Assembly: GCA_028689775.1 (NCBI GenBank)
Contig: JAQVCM010000003.1
Coordinates: forward strand, 62,001-126,000
DNA from: Crocinitomicaceae bacterium
GTDB lineage: Bacteria; Bacteroidota; Bacteroidia; Flavobacteriales_D; Crocinitomicaceae
Direction of reading: 5' to 3'
Length of the DNA stretch: 64,000 nucleotides
In this document: one piece after another, positions 44,247 through 53,027 of the stretch
Layout: each line of letters begins with the position of its first letter
How positions within the stretch are numbered: the first letter of the stretch is position 1
The notes under the pieces: model-generated
Databases searched by the model: none
Seen by the model: only the letters and a program-made list of their open reading frames with translations
Told to the model about the DNA's origin: nothing
Translations under genes and position numbers: made by a program

Positions 44247-45074
44247 ATGATTTCTAAAAGTACACGACTCATTGATGTCTTTTTTATTGACTTTGATTTT
44301 TTCATTGCATTTTGTTCTGTTTCAATTTTGCTTTTTTTCTCAATTTTGATGAAATATCATTACCCATTTTCGGTATACGGATTTACATTTACATCAACTT
44401 TAGGGACTTATAATTTATTTAGAACCTACAAATCGTTTCAGACATTTTATACGGAGTGGAGAACCGTTCGTTTTTTTGTGGTGATTTTGAGCTTTGCTTT
44501 CAGTGGATTGTTTTTCCTTTTTTTGCCCTTGGAAGTGCAAGTTTTTTATTGCGTTGTCGGTTTTCTGACGATGCTGTACAAATTCAACATCTTCGGTTTG
44601 GTTTCTTTGAGAAGCGTTCCGTATTTAAAATTGCCACTAATTGCTGTGATTTGGGTTTTGACCGGAAGCATCTATCTTTTACTCAATTTCAGTCATTATA
44701 ATGATTTGAATCAAATGAACGATGTGCATCGAATCAGTGGATTGTTGCTCATGGAATTGTTTTTTTTCATTGCCATTACCATTCCTTTTGATGTTTTTGG
44801 AATGATTGAAGACGACATGAAAACGGTTCCGAAAAGATTAGGTGTTCAAAAATCCTTGCTAATTTCAAAAATTCTTCTTGTTTTATATGTCATTACATCC
44901 TTGTTTATATTCAAAAGAATTGAATTTTTGATCGCTTCTATTTTACTAGCCGGCATTACTTTTTCAATCGTTCATTGGAGTCCGAAATTTCAAAATAAAA
45001 ACCTGAAATTTTACCTCATTGACGGGACAATTATCCTCCAAACCATTTTATTTTACCTCTTTTTAAGGGGTTAA
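44247..45074 (+). CDS. UbiA-like integral membrane protein
   Basis: A 275-residue protein with about eight to nine hydrophobic helices and little soluble sequence. The order of helices and the segment IPFDVFGMIEDDMKTVPKRLG (about 185-205) resemble the second aspartate-rich loop of UbiA prenyltransferases. The first aspartate-rich motif is not clear: the matching loop reads TYNLFRTYKSF, lacking the usual aspartates. It may be a divergent prenyltransferase or a non-catalytic relative; I recall similar unlabelled proteins in other Bacteroidota. No quinone or carotenoid gene is adjacent. It is convergent with the DUF393 gene, with only 4 bases between the stops. Confidence 0.5.
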   Translation: MISKSTRLIDVFFIDFDFFIAFCSVSILLFFSILMKYHYPFSVYGFTFTSTLGTYNLFRTYKSFQTFYTEWRTVRFFVVILSFAFSGLFFLFLPLEVQVFYCVVGFLTMLYKFNIFGLVSLRSVPYLKLPLIAVIWVLTGSIYLLLNFSHYNDLNQMNDVHRISGLLLMELFFFIAITIPFDVFGMIEDDMKTVPKRLGVQKSLLISKILLVLYVITSLFIFKRIEFLIASILLAGITFSIVHWSPKFQNKNLKFYLIDGTIILQTILFYLFLRG

Positions 45075-45078
45075 AAAC

Positions 45079-45483
45079 TTACTTTAAAATCCTGTTTCGT
45101 TGCATTTCAGAAGGAAGAAAGCAAGCATCTTTCTTTATTTTTTTCCGATGCTTGGCAATAAAGTCATAACCAAAATCGCGTAAAAATAAAGGAATTAGTT
45201 TGAAGATACGAAGCCAAGAATATGGTTTTTTTAAATGCTTTGAAATCGCGAGAGCAGCTGTTGATTTTTGGAGTAATTTTCCTTCACTCCAAAAATAAAG
45301 TGTGCTAAAATCTGGTTCAGGAGCTTGAATTGATTCCATAAAGTCTACAGTAAAACTAGCTTGAAGTGCCGAAAATAGCAGTTCATCTGTTTTCTCGTTT
45401 TTGAGAATAAATTGCACAGTACTGTTGCAAAAACCACAGTCGCCGTCATAAAAAACAATGTGTTGATCTTTAAATGTGTTCAT
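45079..45483 (-). CDS. DCC-family (DUF393) thiol-disulfide oxidoreductase-like protein
   Basis: A 134-residue soluble protein with the family's hallmark near the N-terminus, YDGDCGFCN, giving a thioredoxin-like Cys16-x2-Cys19 pair. The middle has LFSALQASF and the C-terminal half the conserved KSTAALAISKHL and LRIFKLIPLFLRD segments. The DCC family is predicted to act in dithiol-disulfide exchange; substrates are unknown. The stop lies 4 bases from the stop of the convergent UbiA-like gene, so the transcripts must overlap at their 3' ends. Confidence 0.8.
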   Translation of the reverse strand: MNTFKDQHIVFYDGDCGFCNSTVQFILKNEKTDELLFSALQASFTVDFMESIQAPEPDFSTLYFWSEGKLLQKSTAALAISKHLKKPYSWLRIFKLIPLFLRDFGYDFIAKHRKKIKKDACFLPSEMQRNRILK

Positions 45484-45816
45484 TTTAGGGATTTGTACAT
45501 CAATTAAGTTTAGAAAGTTAGTGAAAAATAAATCAAGCTATTCTGAAAATTAAATAGAATTTAACAGTCACGTAAATGAAGAACAGATTTCAACGAAATA
45601 CATATACGACTTTTTTTCCAATTTTTTTAAATTGTTGATAAAAATATTGTCTTTCGTTTAATGCCTGATGATTCAAGAGATTGAAAGATGTTCATAAATA
45701 AAGTCAAATTAATTCAAATCTCAAAGGCGATTATGTGCCTATCTTGCACTCGATTTCCATGAAGAAATAAACGATTTGACTTCACACAATTTATAATATT
45801 TTAAATACCGATCACG
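45484..45816. other. Intergenic region upstream of the ribonucleotide reductase gene
   Basis: About 330 AT-rich bases between divergent genes. No convincing TAnnTTTG box, NrdR box pair or cobalamin riboswitch was found. A 20-codon frame from 45576 has no supporting signal. Confidence 0.4.
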
Positions 45817-48426
45817 ATGGATGAGCTTTTAGTTTCAGTTAAAGAAAAAGGAATGGAGACATTAAATAAAGATATTTCAAATACAACCATGCAAACATTT
45901 AGTTACGAAGAAGCTGTTGCTGGAGCAGTAGCATATTTTGAAGGAGATGAATTAGCAGCTAAAGTTTGGGTTAATAAGTATGCTTTAAAAGATACGGATG
46001 GTAACATTTATGAATCGAATCCAGACATGATGCACCGCAGAATGGCGAAAGAAATTGCTAGAATTGAAGCAACTTATCCTGATGCATATTCTGAAGAAGA
46101 TATTTATGAGGTTTTAGCCAAATTCAAATACATCATTCCACAAGGTGGTCCAATGACAGGGATTGGAAATGATTTTCAAGTTTCTTCTTTGTCCAACTGT
46201 TTCGTGATTGGTAACGAAGGAAGTTCAGATTCTTATGGTGGAATCATGAAAATTGATGAAGAACAAGTTCAATTAATGAAACGAAGAGGTGGTGTTGGAC
46301 ACGATTTGTCTCACATTCGTCCAAAAGGAAGTCCTGTAAACAACAGTGCTTTGTCTTCTACAGGTGTTCCTTCTTTCATGGAAAGATATTCCAACTCAAC
46401 AAGAGAAGTTGCTCAAGATGGACGTAGAGGTGCTTTGATGCTTTCTATTTCGATCAAACATCCAGATGCTGAACATTTCATTGATGCAAAAATGGTTGGT
46501 ACGAAAGTAACGGGTGCGAATGTTTCTGTTCGTATTGACGATGCTTTTATGCGCGCTGTTAAAGCGAACGCAAAATACGAACAACAATATCCTTTGGATG
46601 CAACTCATCCGGATTATACCAATACAGTTGATGCCGCTGAATTGTGGAACAAAATCATTCACAATGCATGGAAATCAGCTGAACCAGGGATTTTATTTTG
46701 GGATACCATCATCAATGAATCTATTCCAGATACGTATGCAGATCTAGGTTTTAAGACAACTTCTACAAATCCATGTGGTGAAATTCCATTGTGTCCGTAT
46801 GACAGTTGTCGTTTGTTGGCTGTGAATTTATATTCTTACGTAGACAATCCGTTTACGCCAGAAGCAGAATTCAATTTTGAGAAATTCAAAAAGCACGTGA
46901 TCATTGCGCAGCGCATCATGGATGACATCGTAGATTTAGAAATTGAAAAAGTAGATGGAATCATCGCTAAAATTGATTCTGATCCTGAAAGCCTTGAGGT
47001 GAAAAGAACAGAATTGACAATGTGGCAAAAAATCAAGACCAAATCCATTCAAGGTAGAAGAACAGGTGTTGGAATTACTGCTGAAGGAGATATGATGGCG
47101 GCGATGGGTTTGAAATACGGAACCAAAGAAGCAACAGAGTTTTCAACTGAAATTCACAAAAGATTTGCACTAGCTGCTTATGAATCGTCTGTTTTGATGG
47201 CGAAAGATAGAGGTTCATTTCCTGTATACGACAGTGTTCGAGAAGAAAGAAATCCAATGATCAAGCGTATCAAAGAGGCAGATCCTGCTTTGTACGAAAA
47301 CATGGTTCAATATGGACGAAGAAACATCGCATTGTTGACCATTGCACCAACAGGAACGACGAGTTTGATGTCTCAGACTTCATCAGGAATTGAGCCTGTG
47401 TTTATGGTTTCTTACAAAAGAAGAAGAAAAATTAATCCAAACGATAAAAATGTTCGCGTTGATTTCGTGGACGAAGTTGGTGACTCTTGGGAAGAATTCC
47501 ACGTTTTCCACCACAAATTTGTTACTTGGATGAAAATCAATGGATACGATTTGGATGAAGTATCTAAAATGAACGAAGAACAATTGAATGAAATCATCGC
47601 TAAATCTCCGTATTACGGTGCAACAGCAAACGATGTAGATTGGTTGGAAAAAGTTCGTTTACAAGGTGCTGTTCAAAAATGGATTGACCACTCAATTAGT
47701 GTAACTGTGAACGTTCCAAACGATGCAACTGAAGAACTTGTAAGTAAGATTTACATGACAGGTTGGGAAACAGGTTGTAAAGGAATTACGGTTTACAGAG
47801 ATGGTTCAAGAAGTGGTGTTTTGGTTTCAAACGATGACAACACAAAAAATCAAAGTGAGAGCATTCACCAATTCATCGAAACCAATGCGCCAAAACGTCC
47901 AATCAAATTGGAAGCTGAAATCATTCAATTCAACAACGAAAGTGAACGATGGATTGCTGTCATTGGTTTGTTAGACGGAAGACCGTACGAGATTTTCACA
48001 GGTGCCGCCCGAGAATCTTTCTCTATCCTTTCGGAAGTGAAAAAAGGTTGGGTGATCAAAAATAAATCAGAAGACGGAAAATCAAGATACGATTTCCAAT
48101 ACGAAGATAGTTACGGATATAAAACAACAATCGAAGGATTGTCTCGTACATTTAACGAAGAATATTGGAATTACGCAAAATTAATTTCTGGAGTATTGCG
48201 TCACGGAATGCCTTTGGCTTCAGTTGTAGACATGGTTGAAAACTTGCACTTAAGTGAAGAGACTTTGAATACTTGGAAAAATGGTATTGTCCGTTCCTTA
48301 AAGCGATTTATTCCAGACGGAACGCAACCACAAAATAACATTTGTCCAAATTGTAGTGAATCTTCTTTGGTTTATGAAGAAGGTTGTTTAAACTGCAAAA
48401 GCTGTGGACATTCCAAATGTGGATAA
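45817..48426 (+). CDS. nrdJ: Adenosylcobalamin-dependent (class II) ribonucleotide reductase
   Basis: An 869-residue reductase that makes deoxyribonucleotides using a radical generated from adenosylcobalamin. Visible landmarks are SSLSNCFVIGN with the first redox Cys, the RRGGVGHDLSHIRP segment, the thiyl-radical motif TNPCGEIPLCPYDSC, and the RRNIALLTIAPTGTTSLM barrel strand. The C-terminal part (about 690-840) is a TSCPD-like domain, followed by a zinc-ribbon-like Cys cluster (CPNC, CLNCKSCG, KCG) that probably shuttles reducing power. No small radical subunit gene follows, which agrees with class II. It is monocistronic with a good terminator. It makes DNA precursor synthesis here potentially oxygen-independent but B12-dependent. 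Confidence 0.9.
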   Translation: MDELLVSVKEKGMETLNKDISNTTMQTFSYEEAVAGAVAYFEGDELAAKVWVNKYALKDTDGNIYESNPDMMHRRMAKEIARIEATYPDAYSEEDIYEVLAKFKYIIPQGGPMTGIGNDFQVSSLSNCFVIGNEGSSDSYGGIMKIDEEQVQLMKRRGGVGHDLSHIRPKGSPVNNSALSSTGVPSFMERYSNSTREVAQDGRRGALMLSISIKHPDAEHFIDAKMVGTKVTGANVSVRIDDAFMRAVKANAKYEQQYPLDATHPDYTNTVDAAELWNKIIHNAWKSAEPGILFWDTIINESIPDTYADLGFKTTSTNPCGEIPLCPYDSCRLLAVNLYSYVDNPFTPEAEFNFEKFKKHVIIAQRIMDDIVDLEIEKVDGIIAKIDSDPESLEVKRTELTMWQKIKTKSIQGRRTGVGITAEGDMMAAMGLKYGTKEATEFSTEIHKRFALAAYESSVLMAKDRGSFPVYDSVREERNPMIKRIKEADPALYENMVQYGRRNIALLTIAPTGTTSLMSQTSSGIEPVFMVSYKRRRKINPNDKNVRVDFVDEVGDSWEEFHVFHHKFVTWMKINGYDLDEVSKMNEEQLNEIIAKSPYYGATANDVDWLEKVRLQGAVQKWIDHSISVTVNVPNDATEELVSKIYMTGWETGCKGITVYRDGSRSGVLVSNDDNTKNQSESIHQFIETNAPKRPIKLEAEIIQFNNESERWIAVIGLLDGRPYEIFTGAARESFSILSEVKKGWVIKNKSEDGKSRYDFQYEDSYGYKTTIEGLSRTFNEEYWNYAKLISGVLRHGMPLASVVDMVENLHLSEETLNTWKNGIVRSLKRFIPDGTQPQNNICPNCSESSLVYEEGCLNCKSCGHSKCG

Positions 48427-48446
48427 AATTTAAAACAACAAATAGC

Positions 48447-48478
48447 AAAGCCTCTTGAGAAATCGAGAGGCTTTTTTT
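48447..48478 (+). terminator. Terminator of the ribonucleotide reductase gene
   Basis: AAAGCCTCT (48447-48455) pairs with AGAGGCTTT (48466-48474), followed by Ts. Confidence 0.85.
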
Positions 48479-48642
48479 GTTGGTTGATATGCCTCGTTTC
48501 ATTTTCGTTCAAGTGACGCTGTCAGCGCAAGGTTTTTTACAAAATCTGACGGACTGAGCATCTCGAAGACCAAAGTATTATCGGAAAATTCTTAATTCTA
48601 TTTTTACAATCAAAAACACTTCAAAATCTCCCATTTTATACG

Positions 48643-48650
48643 TACTTTTG
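48643..48650 (+). promoter_or_regulatory. Predicted -7 box TACTTTTG for ffh
   Basis: Exact TAnnTTTG match 23 bases before the ATG. Confidence 0.55.
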
Positions 48651-48672
48651 CATCTGAAAAAAATTCAATACT

Positions 48673-50022
48673 ATGTTTGAAAATCTTACCGATAAGTTTG
48701 AAAGAGCGTTTAAAGTCTTAAAAGGACAAGGTCAAATTACGGAAATCAACGTTGCGGAAACGTTGAAAGAAGTGAGACGTGCTTTGTTAGATGCCGATGT
48801 TAACTTTAAAACTGCAAAAGACTTTACTACCAAAGTGAAGGAAATTGCGTTGGGAAGAAACGTATTGACAGCGGTTTCCCCAGGTCAGTTGATGACGAAA
48901 ATCTGCCACGAAGAGTTGGTAGAATTGATGGGAGGAAACGAAGAGGAAATCAATTTCAAAGGAAATCCCGGAATTATTTTGATGTCTGGTTTGCAAGGTT
49001 CTGGTAAAACAACGTTTTCTGGAAAATTAGCAAACTACCTAAAAGTCAAGAAAGGGAAAAATCCTTTGTTGGTTGCTTGTGACGTATACCGTCCTGCAGC
49101 GATTGACCAATTACATGTATTGGGAGATCAATTGGGAATTGAAGTTTTTTCAAACAAAGAAGAAAAAAATCCAGTTGAAATTGCGAAAGCAGCAGTAATC
49201 TATGCAAGAAGCAAAGGTTTCAACGTAGTGATTGTCGATACGGCTGGTCGTTTGGCTGTTGACAATGTGATGATGGATGAAATTGAAAGCGTTAAAAATG
49301 CGATCAATCCAACAGAAACGTTGTTTGTTGTGGATTCCATGACAGGTCAAGATGCAGTGAACACGGCAAAAGCGTTTAACGATAAAATTAATTTTGACGG
49401 AGTTGTACTTACAAAATTAGACGGTGACACCAGAGGTGGAGCTGCATTGTCCATTAAAGCGATTGTAAACAAACCAATTAAGTTTGTTGGTACAGGAGAA
49501 AAAATGGATGCAATTGACGTTTTCTATCCAAAACGTATGGCTGATCGTATTCTTGGAATGGGTGACGTTGTTTCGTTGGTTGAGCGTGCACAAGAGCAAT
49601 TCAACGAAGAAGAAGCTAGAAAACTTCAAAAGAAAATCCAAAAAAATCAATTTGATTTCAATGACTTTCTAGGTCAATTGCAACAAATTAAGAAAATGGG
49701 TAATGTAAAAGATTTACTAGGAATGATGCCAGGAATGGGGAAAGCATTGAAAGATGTTGATATCCAAGATGACGCATTCAAACACATCGAGGCAATTATT
49801 CACTCCATGACTCCAACAGAAAGAGTAAATCCTGCTTTGTTGAATGGCCAGCGTAAAACGAGAATTGCAGAAGGAAGTGGAACTTCAATTCAAGAAGTTA
49901 ATAAACTTTTAAAGCAATTTGAAGATACGCGAAAAATGATGAAAATGATGAGTAATCCCAAAAATATGATGGGAATGATGAAGCAATTCAAAGGAATGAA
50001 AGGCGGAATGCCAGGAATGTAA
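48673..50022 (+). CDS. ffh: Signal recognition particle GTPase
   Basis: A 449-residue protein that binds signal sequences of nascent membrane proteins and delivers ribosomes to FtsY. It has the N domain (about 1-90, helical, ALLDADVNFKTAK), the G domain (about 95-295: GLQGSGKTT, ACDVYRPAA, DTAGRLAVD, LTKLDGDTRGG) and the Met-rich M domain (about 300-449, ending in a run of Met/Lys/Gly with GMPGM). Length is normal. It is monocistronic with a TACTTTTG promoter box and a strong terminator. No 4.5S-type RNA gene was recognised nearby. Confidence 0.97.
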   Translation: MFENLTDKFERAFKVLKGQGQITEINVAETLKEVRRALLDADVNFKTAKDFTTKVKEIALGRNVLTAVSPGQLMTKICHEELVELMGGNEEEINFKGNPGIILMSGLQGSGKTTFSGKLANYLKVKKGKNPLLVACDVYRPAAIDQLHVLGDQLGIEVFSNKEEKNPVEIAKAAVIYARSKGFNVVIVDTAGRLAVDNVMMDEIESVKNAINPTETLFVVDSMTGQDAVNTAKAFNDKINFDGVVLTKLDGDTRGGAALSIKAIVNKPIKFVGTGEKMDAIDVFYPKRMADRILGMGDVVSLVERAQEQFNEEEARKLQKKIQKNQFDFNDFLGQLQQIKKMGNVKDLLGMMPGMGKALKDVDIQDDAFKHIEAIIHSMTPTERVNPALLNGQRKTRIAEGSGTSIQEVNKLLKQFEDTRKMMKMMSNPKNMMGMMKQFKGMKGGMPGM

Positions 50023-50054
50023 TTTCTTGCTTTACCGTTAATATGATTACCGAG

Positions 50055-50081
50055 GTGGTGCGATTTATCGCGCCACTTTTT
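50055..50081 (+). terminator. Terminator of ffh
   Basis: GTGGTGCGA (50055-50063) pairs with TCGCGCCAC (50068-50076), with one G-T pair and a TTTA loop, followed by five Ts. Confidence 0.85.
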
Positions 50082-50109
50082 GTTTTAAATGGATTTTAAT
50101 TTTTCTTTT

Positions 50110-50877
50110 TTAAAGATATCCTGCAATTTTATAGGTTACATATCCAAACCATTCTTTGATCAACTCGTTCCATGCGGAAAAATTATCAACGTTGGGAATT
50201 AAGACTTGATCCCAATAAAAAGAACGTTTTGGGCCGGTGTGTAAATTTGTAGAAAAAGGGATGCAAATTATTTCTTGTTTCGCAAAACAACCCAAAGACC
50301 TTCGCATGTGTGTTGCCGATGTAATCAACAAACAGGTATCCACATGTGGATACGACGTATTCAAGACTTTTTTAGTTTCTAAAGCATTCTCATGCGTGTT
50401 TTTTGAAATGGTTTCCGTGATGATGTCATTTGAAGGAATTCCCCAACTTACCAAAACTTCTTTAAACTGCTTTGCCTCGTCAAGTCCTCGGTCGGTGATG
50501 TAACCTGATTTTCCGGTAATCAATATTTTCTTGATTTTATGCTGTTTGTAGAGTGTGATTGCTTGCCAGATTCGATCGCCCGATTGTTTAATGCTTAATG
50601 ATTTTAAATCGTAATTGTATTCCGCCATTCCACTGAGAACAATTCCTACCTCATACGAACCTACTTCTTCCACTGGTGTTCCGTGAATTTCCCATTTTCT
50701 ACAAAATTCATTGAAAATAAAAGTATTTGAGAAAAATAGAAATAGAAGTACAGATGCAATTTTTGCACGTTTCTGATAGTTGGCGTTGGAATGAAAAAGT
50801 GCAATGGCCAAGCAGGTCATCAGCCAAAAGAAAGGAGAAATTAAAAAGAGAAGTACTTTTGAAAGGATGAAAAACAT
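50110..50877 (-). CDS. YdcF/ElyC-like membrane protein (DUF218)
   Basis: A 255-residue protein with one or two N-terminal membrane helices (about 3-30 and 40-55) and a DUF218 domain. The domain shows GIVLSGMAEYN, the acidic-glycine GDRIWQAITLYKQ segment, KKILITGKSG, DEAKQFKEVLVSWGIP, SKNTHENALETKK and LLITSATHMRRS, in the order expected for YdcF/SanA/ElyC. ElyC and SanA affect envelope integrity in enterobacteria; the biochemical activity is not established. It is convergent with ffh. The upstream rplS has its own terminator in between, so this gene is transcribed separately. Confidence 0.85.
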   Translation of the reverse strand: MFFILSKVLLFLISPFFWLMTCLAIALFHSNANYQKRAKIASVLLFLFFSNTFIFNEFCRKWEIHGTPVEEVGSYEVGIVLSGMAEYNYDLKSLSIKQSGDRIWQAITLYKQHKIKKILITGKSGYITDRGLDEAKQFKEVLVSWGIPSNDIITETISKNTHENALETKKVLNTSYPHVDTCLLITSATHMRRSLGCFAKQEIICIPFSTNLHTGPKRSFYWDQVLIPNVDNFSAWNELIKEWFGYVTYKIAGYL

Positions 50878-50912
50878 GGACGGTACGTGTTGGACAAATT
50901 ATTGAACAAAAA

Positions 50913-50939
50913 AAAGACCGTTCGAGTAGAACGGTCTTT
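50913..50939 (-). terminator. Terminator of rplS
   Basis: AAAGACCGTTC (50913-50923) pairs perfectly with GAACGGTCTTT (50929-50939); on the minus strand a T-run follows. Confidence 0.85.
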
Positions 50940-50956
50940 CAAATATACTAAATATT

Positions 50957-51325
50957 TTATTTCTTTGGTACTGCTGTAAATCTTCTTTTTTCTTTGATAC
51001 GAGCTGATTTACCAGTTCTTTCACGGAAGTAGAAGATACGTGCACGGCGTACTGCTCCTCTTTTGTTAACAACGATTTGATCTACAAACGGAGAAGTGAT
51101 TGGGAAAATTCTTTCCACACCAATGTTACCTGACATTTTACGTACTGTAAATGTTTCAGTTGCTCCAACACCGCGACGTTGTATAACAACACCTGTGTAT
51201 TGCTGAATACGTTCTTTAACGCCCTCTTTAATTTTGTATGAAACAGTAATTGTATCTCCACTTTGGAAATTCGGGAAGTTTTTTACTTCCGCTAACTCAT
51301 TTTGAAGCTCTCTAATGATATCCAT
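50957..51325 (-). CDS. rplS: 50S ribosomal protein L19
   Basis: A 122-residue ribosomal protein at the interface between the two subunits. Conserved L19 segments are [16 protein letters not shown], the [16 protein letters not shown] strand, [17 protein letters not shown] and [21 protein letters not shown]. It is usually encoded with rpsP, rimM and trmD; here it stands alone, about 7 kb from trmD, with its own terminator, as often seen in Bacteroidota. The start is the only ATG before the conserved N-terminal helix. Confidence 0.97.
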   Translation of the reverse strand: MDIIRELQNELAEVKNFPNFQSGDTITVSYKIKEGVKERIQQYTGVVIQRRGVGATETFTVRKMSGNIGVERIFPITSPFVDQIVVNKRGAVRRARIFYFRERTGKSARIKEKRRFTAVPKK

Positions 51326-51479
51326 GACTCTTAATTTCTTTTTTATCTGACCGTAATACGGGGTGCAATATTACACATTATTTCTGAATTAATATTCTTT
51401 TTCTTATTATTTTTCCAAAAACCTTCTTTTTCTTGCCTTTTTTCTACCTCGAATACAAAAGTATTTGGTTTTTCAAGAC

Positions 51480-52649
51480 TTATTTACCTTTTCTGCGATT
51501 AATTTCTTTTGTAATCAAGGTTAATTCACGCCCTGTTTGTCCGGAAACAGAAGTGTTCTCATCCGCACGGCGAAGTAAATAAGGCATTACCTCTTTAATT
51601 GGGCCATAAGGAACATATTTTGCCACGTTATAATTCAAGTTGGAAAGGATGTACGAAATGTGATCACTCATTCCTAAGAGTTGCGCAAAATAAATGCGTT
51701 TATCCGTTTTTTCCAAATTTCTATCTTCCATCATTTTCGCCAAAGTCGCTGAACTGTCCTCGTTGTGCGTTCCAGCACAAAGTGAAGCAACATCCAAATG
51801 GTCCAAAATGTAGGCAACTGCTGCATCGTAATCCTTGTCAGTAGCCGCTTTGTCTGCTTGAATAGGCGAAGGGTATCCTTTTTCGATCGCGCGTTCTCTT
51901 TCTTTTTCCATGTAAGCACCACGAACCAATTTGATACCATAGTGATATCCTCCGATTTTCGCCGTATTTATACAATTGTGAATGTAGGCAAGACGATCGT
52001 GACGATACATTTGCATGGTATTGTAAATGATGCACGTTTCTTTGTTGTATTTGACCATCATGCTTTCTGTCAAGCGGTCAATGGTATCTTGAATCCAACT
52101 GTCTTCTGCATCGATAAAGAGTGGAACGTTGTTATCGTATGCTTTTTTACAAATGCGGTCAACGCGTTCAACTAATTCTTGAAATTCTTTCTTTTCGGAA
52201 TCGCTTAGATTGCTGTTGATGTTATTAGCTTTTTCTAACAGACCAAAACGTGTAATTCCAGTTACTTTGAAAACCGCAAATGGAATCGCTTTGTTTCCTT
52301 TCGCTTTTTCAATGGTAGCAATGATCTCTAGGGTTGTTTTTTCAAAATCTTCTGCTGATGTTTTTCCTTCAACGGAATAATCCAAGATCGTTCCAATTTT
52401 ATATTGGTTCAAATGCTGAATTGCTTCTGCACAATCTGCAATGGTTTCACCGCCGCAAAATTGTTTAAAGATGGTGCTTTTAATTGCTCCTTGAATTGGT
52501 AAATGCAATTTAAAAGCAATCGATGTAGCTACTTTTCCAAATTTTGCGGAAGCAGGTATTCCTACAATTTTGAAAAGCCAATACGCCCTTTTTAAATCTT
52601 TGTCAGATTTACTTTTAAATGCAATCTCGGTGTCGTTAAATGAAATCAT
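51480..52649 (-). CDS. Proline dehydrogenase
   Basis: A 389-residue FAD enzyme that oxidises proline to pyrroline-5-carboxylate at the membrane. The barrel shows FVDAED-type FIDAEDSW, TMQMYRHDRL, the lysine/arginine segment IKLVRGAYMEKER, CAGTHNEDS, FAQLLGMSDHISY and the substrate-binding C-terminal YLLRRADENTSV. It is the monofunctional form; the aldehyde dehydrogenase half of PutA is absent and its gene is not in the window. A TACTTTTG box lies 20 bases upstream of the ATG. The gene stands alone, separated from aroB by almost 380 bases. Confidence 0.93.
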   Translation of the reverse strand: MISFNDTEIAFKSKSDKDLKRAYWLFKIVGIPASAKFGKVATSIAFKLHLPIQGAIKSTIFKQFCGGETIADCAEAIQHLNQYKIGTILDYSVEGKTSAEDFEKTTLEIIATIEKAKGNKAIPFAVFKVTGITRFGLLEKANNINSNLSDSEKKEFQELVERVDRICKKAYDNNVPLFIDAEDSWIQDTIDRLTESMMVKYNKETCIIYNTMQMYRHDRLAYIHNCINTAKIGGYHYGIKLVRGAYMEKERERAIEKGYPSPIQADKAATDKDYDAAVAYILDHLDVASLCAGTHNEDSSATLAKMMEDRNLEKTDKRIYFAQLLGMSDHISYILSNLNYNVAKYVPYGPIKEVMPYLLRRADENTSVSGQTGRELTLITKEINRRKGK

Positions 52650-53027
52650 GTTGTGTTTTTAAGCGCTACAAAAGTACATTATTTTCAGTGTGAAGTAGGA
52701 AAGTAATCGAAATTTTTTCATTTTTTTAATGGATTTTACGAAGTTACTATTTAGTTCGCTAAATATCTGTTCATTAGATTTTTATATTTCATACCATTTT
52801 ATCCGATTTAGAACTCTGGTTTTATTAAAGCCATGTTTCAAATTCGATTTAATTCTCTTTTATCACTACCTGTTCAGAAGATAGCAAGGTTCTATTCTGA
52901 TAAAAAATTGTTTTATACGAGATATCTGATGATTTGATTAGGAAATAACTTTCATTGTTTATTAAAATGAGCTTGACTTTAATTGTATAAATTTAGTTTC
53001 TTTGGAGAAAATACTAAAATCATACAA
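52650..53027. other. Divergent intergenic region between proline dehydrogenase and aroB
   Basis: About 378 AT-rich bases. They hold the proline dehydrogenase promoter box (TACTTTTG, 52669-52676) and a small ATTTAG-TTCG-CTAAAT hairpin near 52750. No gene is supported; a 34-codon frame at 52833 lacks signals. Confidence 0.45.
52669..52676 (-). promoter_or_regulatory. Predicted -7 box TACTTTTG for proline dehydrogenase
   Basis: Exact TAnnTTTG match on the minus strand, 19 bases before the ATG. Confidence 0.5.

Noticed and set aside
45576-45638. 20-codon open frame upstream of the ribonucleotide reductase gene
   Set aside because: No promoter box, terminator or start context supports it, and the composition is that of AT-rich spacer.
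45700-45816. Cobalamin riboswitch before the class II ribonucleotide reductase
   Set aside because: The characteristic B12-box sequence and flanking helices were not found by reading; only a model search could change this.
48427-48672. Signal recognition particle RNA gene beside ffh
   Set aside because: The conserved tetraloop and symmetric bulge sequence of 4.5S-type RNA was not found in the spacer.
52833-52937. 34-codon open frame between proline dehydrogenase and aroB
   Set aside because: It has a plausible length but no promoter or terminator and no recognisable motif; it is expected by chance in AT-rich DNA.
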